Origin: Comamonas sp. BIGb0124
GTDB lineage: Bacteria; Pseudomonadota; Gammaproteobacteria; Burkholderiales; Burkholderiaceae_C
Direction of reading: 5' to 3'
Length of the DNA: 64,000 bases
Assembly: GCF_003752175.1 (NCBI RefSeq)
Contig: NZ_RJVF01000014.1
Location: forward strand, 62,001 to 126,000
In this document: piece by piece, positions 26,635 to 34,318 of the stretch
How positions within the stretch are numbered: the stretch's first letter is position 1
How the letters are laid out: every line of letters starts with the position of its first letter
Made by a program: the position numbers and the translations under genes
Notes under the pieces: model-generated
What the model saw: the letters and a program-made list of their open reading frames with translations, nothing else
Database searches by the model: none
Told to the model about the DNA's origin: nothing

Positions 26635-27795
26635 TCAGTCCGGCAGCACCGCTTCGCCCAGGTTGAGCATCAGCCGGTTGGCCCATGCGAACAGGGCACT
26701 GGCGTGGATGACATCCAGAACTTCCAGGTCGGACAGGCCGGCCTGGCGCAAGGGCAGCAGCGATGCGGCCGACAGCGTGCCCGGCTGCCGCGTCAGGGCC
26801 AGTGCGAACTGCACGATGGCCCGCTCGCGCGCCGAGGTGCCGGCCGTCTCGGGATCCTGGAACAACTGCGCGATGACGTCGTTGCGCTTGGCCAGTTGCT
26901 CGAAACGCTGGGCGTGCACCGACAGGCAGTACACGCAGCCGTTGACACGCGAGACGGCCGCCGTGGCCAGTTCGCGTTCGGCACGCGCCAGGCCGCCGGG
27001 TGCGTACATGATGGCGTTGAACGCCGCCGAGCGTTCCTCGAGCACCCGTGGCTGGTGCACCAGCAGCAGGTAGAAGTCCGAGGTCCGGGCCTTGGGGTGG
27101 CTGGCATCCAGCACGGCTTGCTGGAGCGGCGTGGCCGTGGCCGGATCGACCACCGGCAGCCAGGCGCGCCAGCCCAGCGTTTCGCTGGTGTAGCCGTTGA
27201 TGCGCAAGGCCTGGCCGGGCGGCGGCAGGTTGGCGGGATGAACGAAGGGCGCCGCATCCGCCGCGCCGTCGGCCGGCTCTGCGGCGGCGGGCGCTGGGCC
27301 CAGCGCGTCCAGCGCGGCGACCCCGGCTGCCACACGCAACTGATAGGCCACGTAGCCGATCAACTGCGCCAGCAGCACGATGTCGGCCGGCGTCAGGCCG
27401 TCGTCCTGCAGCGCCAGCAGGGCCTGCCGGTCGGCTGCCAGCGGGTCGCGGGCGATGGTCGATGCAAAACGGGCGATGGCCTGCAGCCGCGGCGTGGACG
27501 CCGGTGCGGCGCCGGCCTGTGCTTGCAGGGCTGCGGCGTAGTAGGCCGCCGTGGCCGGCAGGCCCGAGGCCTCGGCCGTCTGCTGCGCGGCCCACAGGCG
27601 TTCGGCCAGGCTCAGGCCCTCGGGTCCGGCCTCGGCCGATTCGGCAAAGATCAGGGCGTGGCAGGCCTGTGTCGCGGTCGCCACCTTCTCGCGCCGCTGG
27701 CGCACGGTCCAGCCGTGGCTGCCGGCCGTCAGCGCGGCCAGTTCGTTGATCACATCGGCACCGGCTTCGGCGCGAGACAAGGGCAGGGAAGTCAT
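26635..27795 (-). CDS. Fused double carboxymuconolactone-decarboxylase-like (AhpD-fold) protein
   Basis: A 386-residue protein. The C-terminal half (from about residue 190) matches alkylhydroperoxidase-domain proteins of the Avi_7169 type: SDFYLLLVHQPRVLEERSAA, FNAIMYAPGGLARAERELA, and the redox motif VNGCVYCLSVHAQRFE with C-x-x-C and a following His. The N-terminal half (DVINELAALTAG, RQRREKVATATQACHALIFA) resembles the separate CMD-domain family Avi_7170. In the relatives I recall the two are separate neighbouring genes; here they are one chain, joined by an Ala/Pro-rich linker near residue 170. AhpD-fold proteins reduce peroxides or handle small thiol reactions. The families are named from memory. 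Confidence 0.7.
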   Translation of the reverse strand: MTSLPLSRAEAGADVINELAALTAGSHGWTVRQRREKVATATQACHALIFAESAEAGPEGLSLAERLWAAQQTAEASGLPATAAYYAAALQAQAGAAPASTPRLQAIARFASTIARDPLAADRQALLALQDDGLTPADIVLLAQLIGYVAYQLRVAAGVAALDALGPAPAAAEPADGAADAAPFVHPANLPPPGQALRINGYTSETLGWRAWLPVVDPATATPLQQAVLDASHPKARTSDFYLLLVHQPRVLEERSAAFNAIMYAPGGLARAERELATAAVSRVNGCVYCLSVHAQRFEQLAKRNDVIAQLFQDPETAGTSARERAIVQFALALTRQPGTLSAASLLPLRQAGLSDLEVLDVIHASALFAWANRLMLNLGEAVLPD

Positions 27796-27938
27796 GGGCA
27801 ATACACGGAAAAATGCGGTGCGGTTCGCCAGGCGAATGCGGTCCGGTAGCTTACCGCAGGCGGATCGCCGCTGCAGCCAGGGCGGGTACGGCAGCCGCGA
27901 TCGGTGGCGGTGCCGCGCCTCGATGCACTCGGCGCCGT

Positions 27939-29450
27939 TCAGCGCCGCACGCGCAGGCTGCTGTCGGCGGGCGTCCACTCCTGGCCCGTGAGTTCGGGAT
28001 CGGCATACGCCTGCAGCCGTGCCCAGTGCACCTCGATGTCTTCGCGGTAGAACAGGCTGGCGAGCGCGCCGGCCAGCCGGCGGGCGCCGTCGCTGATCGA
28101 CGGGATGTCGCCGGCAATCGAGCCGAACGACAGCGTGGCCGGATAACAGAAACAGTGGATGCGGCCCAGGCCCGGGCAGGTGCCGGGCGTGTTCTGCTGG
28201 AACTCGAAGGCCGGTCCCAGGTCGGGCGAACCGTCGAGCTCCGCATCGGCCTCGTCCGCATCGGCCGGCCGGCGTGCGCGCCACAGGCGTACGTGCGGTG
28301 CGATCGTGGCGTACTCCGGTTTCTGCGCCCAGTCCATCTGGAAGCCGGTCGAGACCACCAGAAAATCCGCCTCGAACACCCCCTGCGTGGTGTGGATCTC
28401 GAGCTGCGAGGCGCCACCCTCGGCACCGGCGGACTCTTGCACCGATGTCACGGCGCAGTTCTGGTTGAAATAGGCGTTGGGGTGGCGTGCCACACGCAGC
28501 GTGCTGCCCTGCGGCGGCGGCACCTGCTGCGCATTGATGTAATGCCGGATGCGCCATTTCCATGCGTCGGGCAGGTCGTAGTGGCCCTGTGTCAGTCCGG
28601 GCACGCCCGAGGCCTTGGATTTGTTGATGCGCGGAATGTCCGCCCGGCGGATGAGCAGGTCGACGCTGGTCGCACCGTGCTCGAGCGCCGTGGCGGCACA
28701 GTCCATGGCCGAACTGCCTGCGCCGACGACGGCCACGCGCCGGCCGCGCAGCGAGGCGTAGTCCATGGCGTCCGATGAGTGCGCCCAGCGCGTGCGGGGC
28801 ACATCCCGCACGAACGCGGGCACGCTGGGGCCGCCCAGGCCGTCGCGCCCGGTGGCCAGCACCACGCGCCGTGCCAGAAATTGCGCCTGCACCTGGCTGC
28901 CGTCGGGCTGCCGTTGCGACACCTGCAGGGCCACGCGGGCCTCGCCCTGCGGCTGCACGTCCGTCACCTCGCAGCCGTTGCGCACCTGGGCGTGCGTGAC
29001 GCGGCGCAGCCAGCGCAGATAGTCCATCCACTGCAGGCGCGGGATCTTGCCCAGGTCGTCCCACGCGGCCTGGCCGTGCTGCGCGATGAACCAAGCGCGG
29101 AAAGTCAAGGCAGGCACCCCCATCGCCGGCCCCGTCAGTTCCTTGGGCGAGCGCAGCGTCTCCATGCGGGCGGTGGTGGCCCAGGGACCCTCGAAACCCG
29201 CGGGCGCGCGGTCGAGCAGCAAGGCCGCGATGCCTTGCTGCGCCAGCCCGAAAGCCAAGGCCAGTCCGGCCTGGCCGGCCCCGACGACGATCACGTCGTG
29301 CACGGTCTGGCCGTCGTGTGTCGTCGCGGGCATCCAGGGCTTGGCCGGCCAGCCCAGGCTGAGCAGGTCGTCGGCCACCCGCACGTCGTGCGCGGCCAGG
29401 CCGATGGGGGAAGGGGAGTTCATGGACAGATCGGTCTCGTCGGGGGACAT
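27939..29450 (-). CDS. FAD-dependent monooxygenase (flavin-containing, class B type)
   Basis: A 503-residue flavoprotein. [20 protein letters not shown] near residue 54 binds FAD and [20 protein letters not shown] near residue 212 binds NADPH. Between them, [16 protein letters not shown] is the usual segment of flavin-containing or Baeyer-Villiger monooxygenases. The start is 29450 or an internal ATG at 29423. It lies 143 bp upstream of the CMD-like protein and 81 bp downstream of a Bug binding protein, all on the minus strand. It probably hydroxylates or oxygenates a compound taken up by this system; the substrate is unknown. Confidence 0.75.
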   Translation of the reverse strand: MSPDETDLSMNSPSPIGLAAHDVRVADDLLSLGWPAKPWMPATTHDGQTVHDVIVVGAGQAGLALAFGLAQQGIAALLLDRAPAGFEGPWATTARMETLRSPKELTGPAMGVPALTFRAWFIAQHGQAAWDDLGKIPRLQWMDYLRWLRRVTHAQVRNGCEVTDVQPQGEARVALQVSQRQPDGSQVQAQFLARRVVLATGRDGLGGPSVPAFVRDVPRTRWAHSSDAMDYASLRGRRVAVVGAGSSAMDCAATALEHGATSVDLLIRRADIPRINKSKASGVPGLTQGHYDLPDAWKWRIRHYINAQQVPPPQGSTLRVARHPNAYFNQNCAVTSVQESAGAEGGASQLEIHTTQGVFEADFLVVSTGFQMDWAQKPEYATIAPHVRLWRARRPADADEADAELDGSPDLGPAFEFQQNTPGTCPGLGRIHCFCYPATLSFGSIAGDIPSISDGARRLAGALASLFYREDIEVHWARLQAYADPELTGQEWTPADSSLRVRR

Positions 29451-29531
29451 CGGAGCAGGCCGGGCCTGCCGCCAAAAGCAAACGGCCCCGCATGCAGGGC
29501 CGTCGGGACAAAGGCGCGCCGGGCGGCGCCG

Positions 29532-30527
29532 TCAGTCGATGCTGATGTTGGCGTCCTTGGCCACCTTGGCCCATTTCAGGCGGTCATTGTGTACCGTCTG
29601 GCGGAACGCCGCGGGGCTCTCGATGCGAATCGTGTTGCCCTGGCTTTCGAAACGTTCGCGCACATCGGGCTGTTCCAGCACCTGGCGAACGGCCGTGTTG
29701 AGCTTGGCGACGACGGGCGCCGGCGTGCCCTTGGGCGCAAAGATGCCGAACCAGATCGAGCTGTCGAACTTCTCCGTGCCCTTGATGCCGCTGGAGGCGA
29801 TGGTCGGCACCTCGGAGATGGCGGCCACCGGCTTGGCCGTGGTCACGCCCAGCAGGCGCACCTTGCCCGCCTTGTAGTGCGGCAGCACGGTCTGGACCTG
29901 GTTCATGATGCAGCAGGTCTCGCCGCGCGTCACCGACAGGATGGCCTCGGGGCCGCCCTTGTAGGGCACATGGATCATGTCCAGGCCCAGGCGCGAATTG
30001 AACTCGGCAAACGCCATGTGGGTGCCGGCCCCGTTGCCGGTGGACGCGAAGTTGTACTTGCCCGGATTGGCCCGCACCGTGTCGACGAATTCCTTGAGCG
30101 TGCGCACGTCGATCACGTCGGGATTGATGGTGAGCACGTTGGAGACATCGAGCACCGGGGCGACGGGCACGAAGTCGGTCTCGACGTCGAACGGCAGCTT
30201 TTTATAGAGCGCGGCATTGCTGCCGTGCGTGGCGGCCGTGCCGAAGACCAGGGTATAGCCGTCCGGCCTGGCCCGTGCCACGTACTCGCTGGCGATGTTG
30301 CCGGCCGCGCCCGACTTGTAGTCGATGATGATCGGCTGGCCCAGCTTCTGCGCCAGCGGTTCCTGGATGGCACGTGCCACCACATCCACGCCGGAGCCTG
30401 CAGGAAAGCCCATGATCAGCATGATGGGCTGGTGCGGGTAGTCGGTGTCCTGGGCGTGCAGGGGCGCGGCGAGCGCCGTGCAGGCGGCAGCGGCGATGGA
30501 GAAGGAGCGCAAGGCGGTGCGTAGCAT
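29532..30527 (-). CDS. Bug-family tripartite tricarboxylate substrate-binding protein
   Basis: A 331-residue periplasmic binding protein starting at 30527, where the signal peptide begins (cleavage near PLHAQDTD). Motifs: YPHQPIMLIMGFPAGSGVDV, GQPIIIDYKSGAAGNIASEY, VPYKGGPEAILSVTRGE. The ligand loop PAGSGVD differs from the more common PGG form. It is the first gene of the unit with the flavin monooxygenase, so it may bind the compound that enzyme oxidises. No TctA/TctB subunits accompany it; the DMT permease at the end of the unit may be the transporter. Confidence 0.85.
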   Translation of the reverse strand: MLRTALRSFSIAAAACTALAAPLHAQDTDYPHQPIMLIMGFPAGSGVDVVARAIQEPLAQKLGQPIIIDYKSGAAGNIASEYVARARPDGYTLVFGTAATHGSNAALYKKLPFDVETDFVPVAPVLDVSNVLTINPDVIDVRTLKEFVDTVRANPGKYNFASTGNGAGTHMAFAEFNSRLGLDMIHVPYKGGPEAILSVTRGETCCIMNQVQTVLPHYKAGKVRLLGVTTAKPVAAISEVPTIASSGIKGTEKFDSSIWFGIFAPKGTPAPVVAKLNTAVRQVLEQPDVRERFESQGNTIRIESPAAFRQTVHNDRLKWAKVAKDANISID

Positions 30528-30767
30528 GGTGGAGAACCCGGGAGAGCGAGAAGATGCAATCGGAGCAGGCAATTTGTGCGCCAGCCCCCAAGCGATCCCA
30601 TTGTCCCGAAAAATTCATAACCACATGCCATATGCATATATCAGCGTTGCGCTGTGAAATCGCCCACGTGAATGACCGCGTGCGTGGCATGTCGCCATAA
30701 TGTGCCCGGTTCGGTGCATGCCTCGCGTGCGCCATGCGATGCCTTCCAGCCCCCCATTGAGGATGCC

Positions 30768-31541
30768 ATGTCTTTTTCTCCTTACGACGCCGAAAGCGCT
30801 GCGGCCGTGCTGACCTCGGCACGGCTTGCGCCGGCGCAGCGGCCACTCGATCTGCCCGAGTTCCTGCGTCCGTCCGATGAAGCCCAGGCCTATGCCGTCC
30901 AGGACATCGTGGTGCAGTCGCGCGGTGTGGTCGCCGGCTGGAAAGTGGGCGCAGCGTCGCCCGAAGCCGAGCCCGCGCGCAGCGCCCTGACCGCCGATTC
31001 GGTGCATGTCGGCGAGTTCGTGGCCCTCAATGCGGCGGCTTTCCATGTCATCGGCGTGGAGGCCGAACTGGCTTACGAGATCGTGGCCGATCTGCCGCCG
31101 CGCGAGCAGCCCTACAGCGAAGCGGAAGTGCTGGACGCGGTCGGATCGGTGCGGGTCGCCATCGAGGTCTGCGACACCCGCTACGCCCAATGGGGCCAGC
31201 AGGATGCGCTCAGCCGCCTGGCCGATCAGGCCAACCATGGCGCGCTGATCATCGGCTCGGGCCGGCAGGATTTCCGCCAGGTCGCACCGCTCGAGCAGCC
31301 CGTGAGCATCAGCGTCAACGGTCGCGTGGCCGTGGCGCACGAGGCCGGCGGCAACTCGGCCGGCCATCCCTTCCGTCTGCTGGTGTGGCTGGCCAACGTG
31401 GGCGCGCGCAGCCTGGGCGGCCTCAAGGCCGGCCAGTGGGTCACCACGGGTTCGTGCACCGGCTCGGAGTTCGTGCAGCCGGGCGCCCGTGTGGTGGCCG
31501 ATTTTCCCGGCGTGGGACGGGCCGAGATCAGCGTGAGCTGA
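30768..31541 (+). CDS. 2-keto-4-pentenoate hydratase family protein (MhpD-like)
   Basis: A 257-residue protein of the fumarylacetoacetate hydrolase/hydratase superfamily. Motifs: GWKVGAASPEAEP, GVEAELAYEIVADL with the metal-binding acidic residues, AIEVCDTRY, and the end FVQPGARVVADFPGVG. Such enzymes hydrate 2-hydroxypenta-2,4-dienoate or related products of aromatic ring meta-cleavage, or decarboxylate oxalocrotonate. No ring-cleavage dioxygenase is nearby, so the substrate is open. GAGG precedes the ATG. It is divergent from the monooxygenase unit (240 bp apart) and may share its regulation. Confidence 0.75.
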   Translation: MSFSPYDAESAAAVLTSARLAPAQRPLDLPEFLRPSDEAQAYAVQDIVVQSRGVVAGWKVGAASPEAEPARSALTADSVHVGEFVALNAAAFHVIGVEAELAYEIVADLPPREQPYSEAEVLDAVGSVRVAIEVCDTRYAQWGQQDALSRLADQANHGALIIGSGRQDFRQVAPLEQPVSISVNGRVAVAHEAGGNSAGHPFRLLVWLANVGARSLGGLKAGQWVTTGSCTGSEFVQPGARVVADFPGVGRAEISVS

Positions 31542-31550
31542 GGAGCGGGC

Positions 31551-32252
31551 TCAGCCCACCACGCCCACGCGGGCGATTTCCGCGTAGAGGCGCTGCAGCC
31601 AGACCTTCACGCGCTGGCGTTCGATCAGCCCCAGTGCGGAACCGTTCGGGTCTTGCGGATTGATGGCGGCCCAGAAGCTGGCGCCATGGCTGTCGATGCG
31701 CTGCACGGTGTTGTCCGGCAGCCGGGGCATGGCCAGTGCCAGCGCGCCGCGTTCCTCGGCGCGGGCCTTCACGCCGCTGCTCTGCAGTTGCTCGAACTGG
31801 TCGCCGCGGATCTCGTTGAGCACCAGAACCAGGCGCACGCGCGGATCCAGCTCGTCGATCAGCCGGGACAGCAGGCTCACCGAGTCGTGGCCGGCATCCA
31901 TCACGTGCCAGTAGGTCAGACCGATCTGCAGCTCGGCGGCCAGGCCGGGCACGTCCGCGCTCTGCAGCCAGGCCTGCAGCGAGCCGTGGGTCTGGGCGGC
32001 GAGGTCGATCAGCACGCTGAGCTGGCCGTCCTCGGCAGCGGCCTCGACGGCGCGGTCCAGGCCGTCGGTCTTGGCGGGCACGATGGGTTGGGTGTAGTCC
32101 GCGTAGTAGCGCAGCAGCGAGCCGTGCGACTGGTCGCTGTCGAAGGCTGCCAGCGGCAACTCATGGTCGATGAGGTACTGGGCCAGGACGCGCGCGAACA
32201 GGGATTTGCCGACGCCGCCTTTTTCGCCGCCGATGAAATGGATGGAGCTCAT
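31551..32252 (-). CDS. ParA/MinD-like P-loop ATPase, solitary
   Basis: A 233-residue protein with a deviant Walker A motif HFIGGEKGGVGKSLFARVLA at the N terminus and a Walker A' region AAFDSDQSHGSLLRYYAD. It resembles the CobQ/MinD/ParA ATPases encoded on plasmids and in scattered chromosomal loci. It has no ParB partner, no centromere-like repeats nearby and no DNA-binding domain. The start at 32252 begins the conserved part; the frame to 32324 has a non-conserved leader. It is convergent with the hydratase gene. Role unknown; positioning of a protein or a decayed plasmid function are possibilities. Confidence 0.65.
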   Translation of the reverse strand: MSSIHFIGGEKGGVGKSLFARVLAQYLIDHELPLAAFDSDQSHGSLLRYYADYTQPIVPAKTDGLDRAVEAAAEDGQLSVLIDLAAQTHGSLQAWLQSADVPGLAAELQIGLTYWHVMDAGHDSVSLLSRLIDELDPRVRLVLVLNEIRGDQFEQLQSSGVKARAEERGALALAMPRLPDNTVQRIDSHGASFWAAINPQDPNGSALGLIERQRVKVWLQRLYAEIARVGVVG

Positions 32253-32493
32253 GTATCTTGCGTAGTTGGGTTGCATGCGTGCCGGGTTCTGCGGCGCGAC
32301 ATGTTGCCGGTGCGGCTCGTCCATTGTGGCAGGCTTGCGTGACGGTAAGGGTGCAGGACGGCATATCGTGTCGCGGCCCGGCCGGGGCCGGCATCGCCAG
32401 CCACGTGCTCAGGCTTGTCGCATGCTGCAGGCGAACGCCGGCCAACCGTGCCACACTCCGGCCTTCGCGCACCCGATGGCCGTGCCGATCGAT

Positions 32494-33438
32494 ATGAGCA
32501 CCTCTTCCTCTTCCTCTTCCTCCTCCCCCTCCTCTGCGTCTTCGTCCGCCGTGCCGTCCGGCTCGATGGCCGCAGGCATCGCCATGGCCCTGCTGGGCTC
32601 CATTGCTTTCAGCGGCAAGGCCATCATCGTCAAGCTGGCGTATCGCTACGGCGTGGATCCGGTCACCCTGCTGATGTACCGCATGCTGTTTGCACTGCCG
32701 GTTTTCCTGTTGATGGGCTGGTGGGCGGGCCGTGGCAAACCCGGCCTGGGGCTGCGCGACTGGCTGGGCGTGGCCTGGCTGGGTTTCACGGGCTATTACC
32801 TGGCGAGTTATCTCGACTTCGCGGGGCTGCACTACATCAGTGCCAGCCTGGAGCGGCTCATCCTCTATCTCAACCCCACGCTGGTGCTGCTGCTCGGCAT
32901 GCTGATGTACAGGAAGCGGCCGCAGCCGGCGCAGTGGGTGGCCATGGGCGTGAGCTACGCGGGCGTGCTGCTGGTCTTCGGCCACGAGATGCGCTTCGAC
33001 GGCTGGGGCACCGCCATCGGCGCAGGGCTGGTTCTGGGCAGCGCGGTGAGCTATGCGGTCTACCTGGTCTACAGCGGCGAGCTGGTCAAGCGGCTGGGCT
33101 CGCTGCGCCTGGCGGGGCTGGCCAGCAGTGCAGCCTGTGTATTCTGTATCCTGCAGTTCGTGGTGACGCAGCCGCTGTCGGCGGCCGTGGTGGCCCCCGA
33201 GGTGATCGGGCTGTCCGTGCTCAATGCCACGGCCTGCACCGTCATTCCGGTGCTGCTGGTCATGATGGCCATCGAACGCATCGGGCCGGGGCTGGCCGCG
33301 CAGGTCGGCATGATCGGTCCGATGTCCACCATCCTCATGGGCATCTGGCTGCTCGGCGAGCCCTTCAATGCATGGATCGTGGCCGGCACCGCGCTGGTCA
33401 TGGGCGGTGTCTACATCGTCACGCGGCGCAAGTCGTGA
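32494..33438 (+). CDS. DMT-family (EamA-like) permease with Ser-rich N terminus
   Basis: A 314-residue inner-membrane permease with ten hydrophobic segments in two EamA repeats (GSIAFSGKAIIVKLAYRYGV in the first, LGSAVSYAVYLVYSGELVK in the second). The first 25 residues are almost all Ser, Pro and Ala, encoded by a TTCCTC-type repeat. The start is 32494 or 32476. The transported compound is unknown. It lies 72 bp before an atypical SDR gene on the same strand. Confidence 0.75.
   Translation: MSTSSSSSSSSPSSASSSAVPSGSMAAGIAMALLGSIAFSGKAIIVKLAYRYGVDPVTLLMYRMLFALPVFLLMGWWAGRGKPGLGLRDWLGVAWLGFTGYYLASYLDFAGLHYISASLERLILYLNPTLVLLLGMLMYRKRPQPAQWVAMGVSYAGVLLVFGHEMRFDGWGTAIGAGLVLGSAVSYAVYLVYSGELVKRLGSLRLAGLASSAACVFCILQFVVTQPLSAAVVAPEVIGLSVLNATACTVIPVLLVMMAIERIGPGLAAQVGMIGPMSTILMGIWLLGEPFNAWIVAGTALVMGGVYIVTRRKS
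32501..32545 (+). repeat. In-frame TTCCTC hexanucleotide repeat
   Basis: The start of the permease gene has three to four copies of CTCTTC/TTCCTC followed by imperfect copies, encoding a run of serines. The unit is six bases, so changes in copy number would change the length of the Ser tract without a frameshift. Confidence 0.7.
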
Positions 33439-33463
33439 GTGGGCCGCGCGGCGGCAGTCACTC

Positions 33464-33496
33464 GATCAATCAGTCAACAGTCAGTCAATCAATCAG
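33464..33496. repeat. Short tandem repeat of TCAA/TCAG units
   Basis: A run of TCAATCAG-like tetranucleotides (GATCAATCAGTCAACAGTCA, then GTCAATCAATCAG) lies between the permease stop and the SDR ribosome-binding site. It carries stops in all forward frames. A slippage-prone spacer; no function is evident. Confidence 0.6.
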
Positions 33497-33510
33497 AAAA
33501 GGAGATCGCG

Positions 33511-34308
33511 ATGGATTTGGGTTTGAAAGGCAAATGGGCATTGGTCGGCGGTGCCAGCAAGGGGCTGGGCCTGGGCTGCGCCACGGCGCTGGCTGCCGAA
33601 GGGGTCCATGTGGTGATGGTGGCGCGCGGCGCGCAGGCACTCGAGGAGGCCGCGGCCCGGCTGAGCAGCCAGTACGGCGTCAAGGCCTTGGCCGTGGCTG
33701 CCGACATCACCACCGAGGCCGGCCGCGAAGCGGTCTTCTCGCACGCCGAAGGTCCGGGCCGTGATTTCGACATCGTGGTCACCAACGCAGGCGGACCGCC
33801 TCCCGGCAATTTCCGCGACTGGGATCGCGAAGCCTGGATCAAGGCGCTCGACGCCAACATGCTCACGCCGGTGGCGTTGATCCAGGCCACCATCGACGGC
33901 ATGCTGGCGCGCGGGTTCGGCCGCATCGTCAACATCACGTCGAGCTCGGTCAAGGCGCCGATCGACATCCTGGGCCTGTCCAACGGCGCACGCAGCGGCC
34001 TCACGGGTTTTGTCGCCGGCGTGGCGCGCAACCCCGAGATCGCCGCCAAGGGCGTGACCATCAACAACCTGCTGCCGGGCCGCTTCGACACCGACCGGCT
34101 GGCCACCACGCTGAGCAAGACCGCCCAGCAGCACAACGTCAGCACCGACGAGGCCCGCAAGATCGTCGGCAAGACCATTCCCGTGGGCCGGCTGGGAGAC
34201 CCCGCCGAATTCGGCCAGGTCTGCGCTTTCCTGTGCAGCCGCCAGGCGGCCTACATGACCGGCCAGAACATCCTGCTCGACGGCGGCGCCTACCCCGGAA
34301 CCTACTGA
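33511..34308 (+). CDS. Atypical SDR-family protein without Y-x-x-x-K
   Basis: A 265-residue short-chain-dehydrogenase-like protein. The cofactor loop is VGGASKGLGLGCA rather than TGxxxGxG, TNAGGPPPGN replaces NNAG, and the catalytic region reads ITSSSVKAPIDILGLSNGAR, where Ser and Arg occupy the usual Tyr and Lys positions. The C terminus MTGQNILLDGGAYPGTY is normal. This matches the group of beta-ketoacyl-reductase-like SDRs known to lack the standard tetrad. AAAAGGAG precedes the ATG. It either uses other residues or has a non-enzymatic role. Confidence 0.75.
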   Translation: MDLGLKGKWALVGGASKGLGLGCATALAAEGVHVVMVARGAQALEEAAARLSSQYGVKALAVAADITTEAGREAVFSHAEGPGRDFDIVVTNAGGPPPGNFRDWDREAWIKALDANMLTPVALIQATIDGMLARGFGRIVNITSSSVKAPIDILGLSNGARSGLTGFVAGVARNPEIAAKGVTINNLLPGRFDTDRLATTLSKTAQQHNVSTDEARKIVGKTIPVGRLGDPAEFGQVCAFLCSRQAAYMTGQNILLDGGAYPGTY

Positions 34309-34318
34309 GGCCCCGGCA

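Noticed and set aside
33464-33496. TCAA/TCAG repeats as a CRISPR array
   Set aside because: Units are four to eight bases with no spacers and no cas genes; it is a simple tandem repeat.
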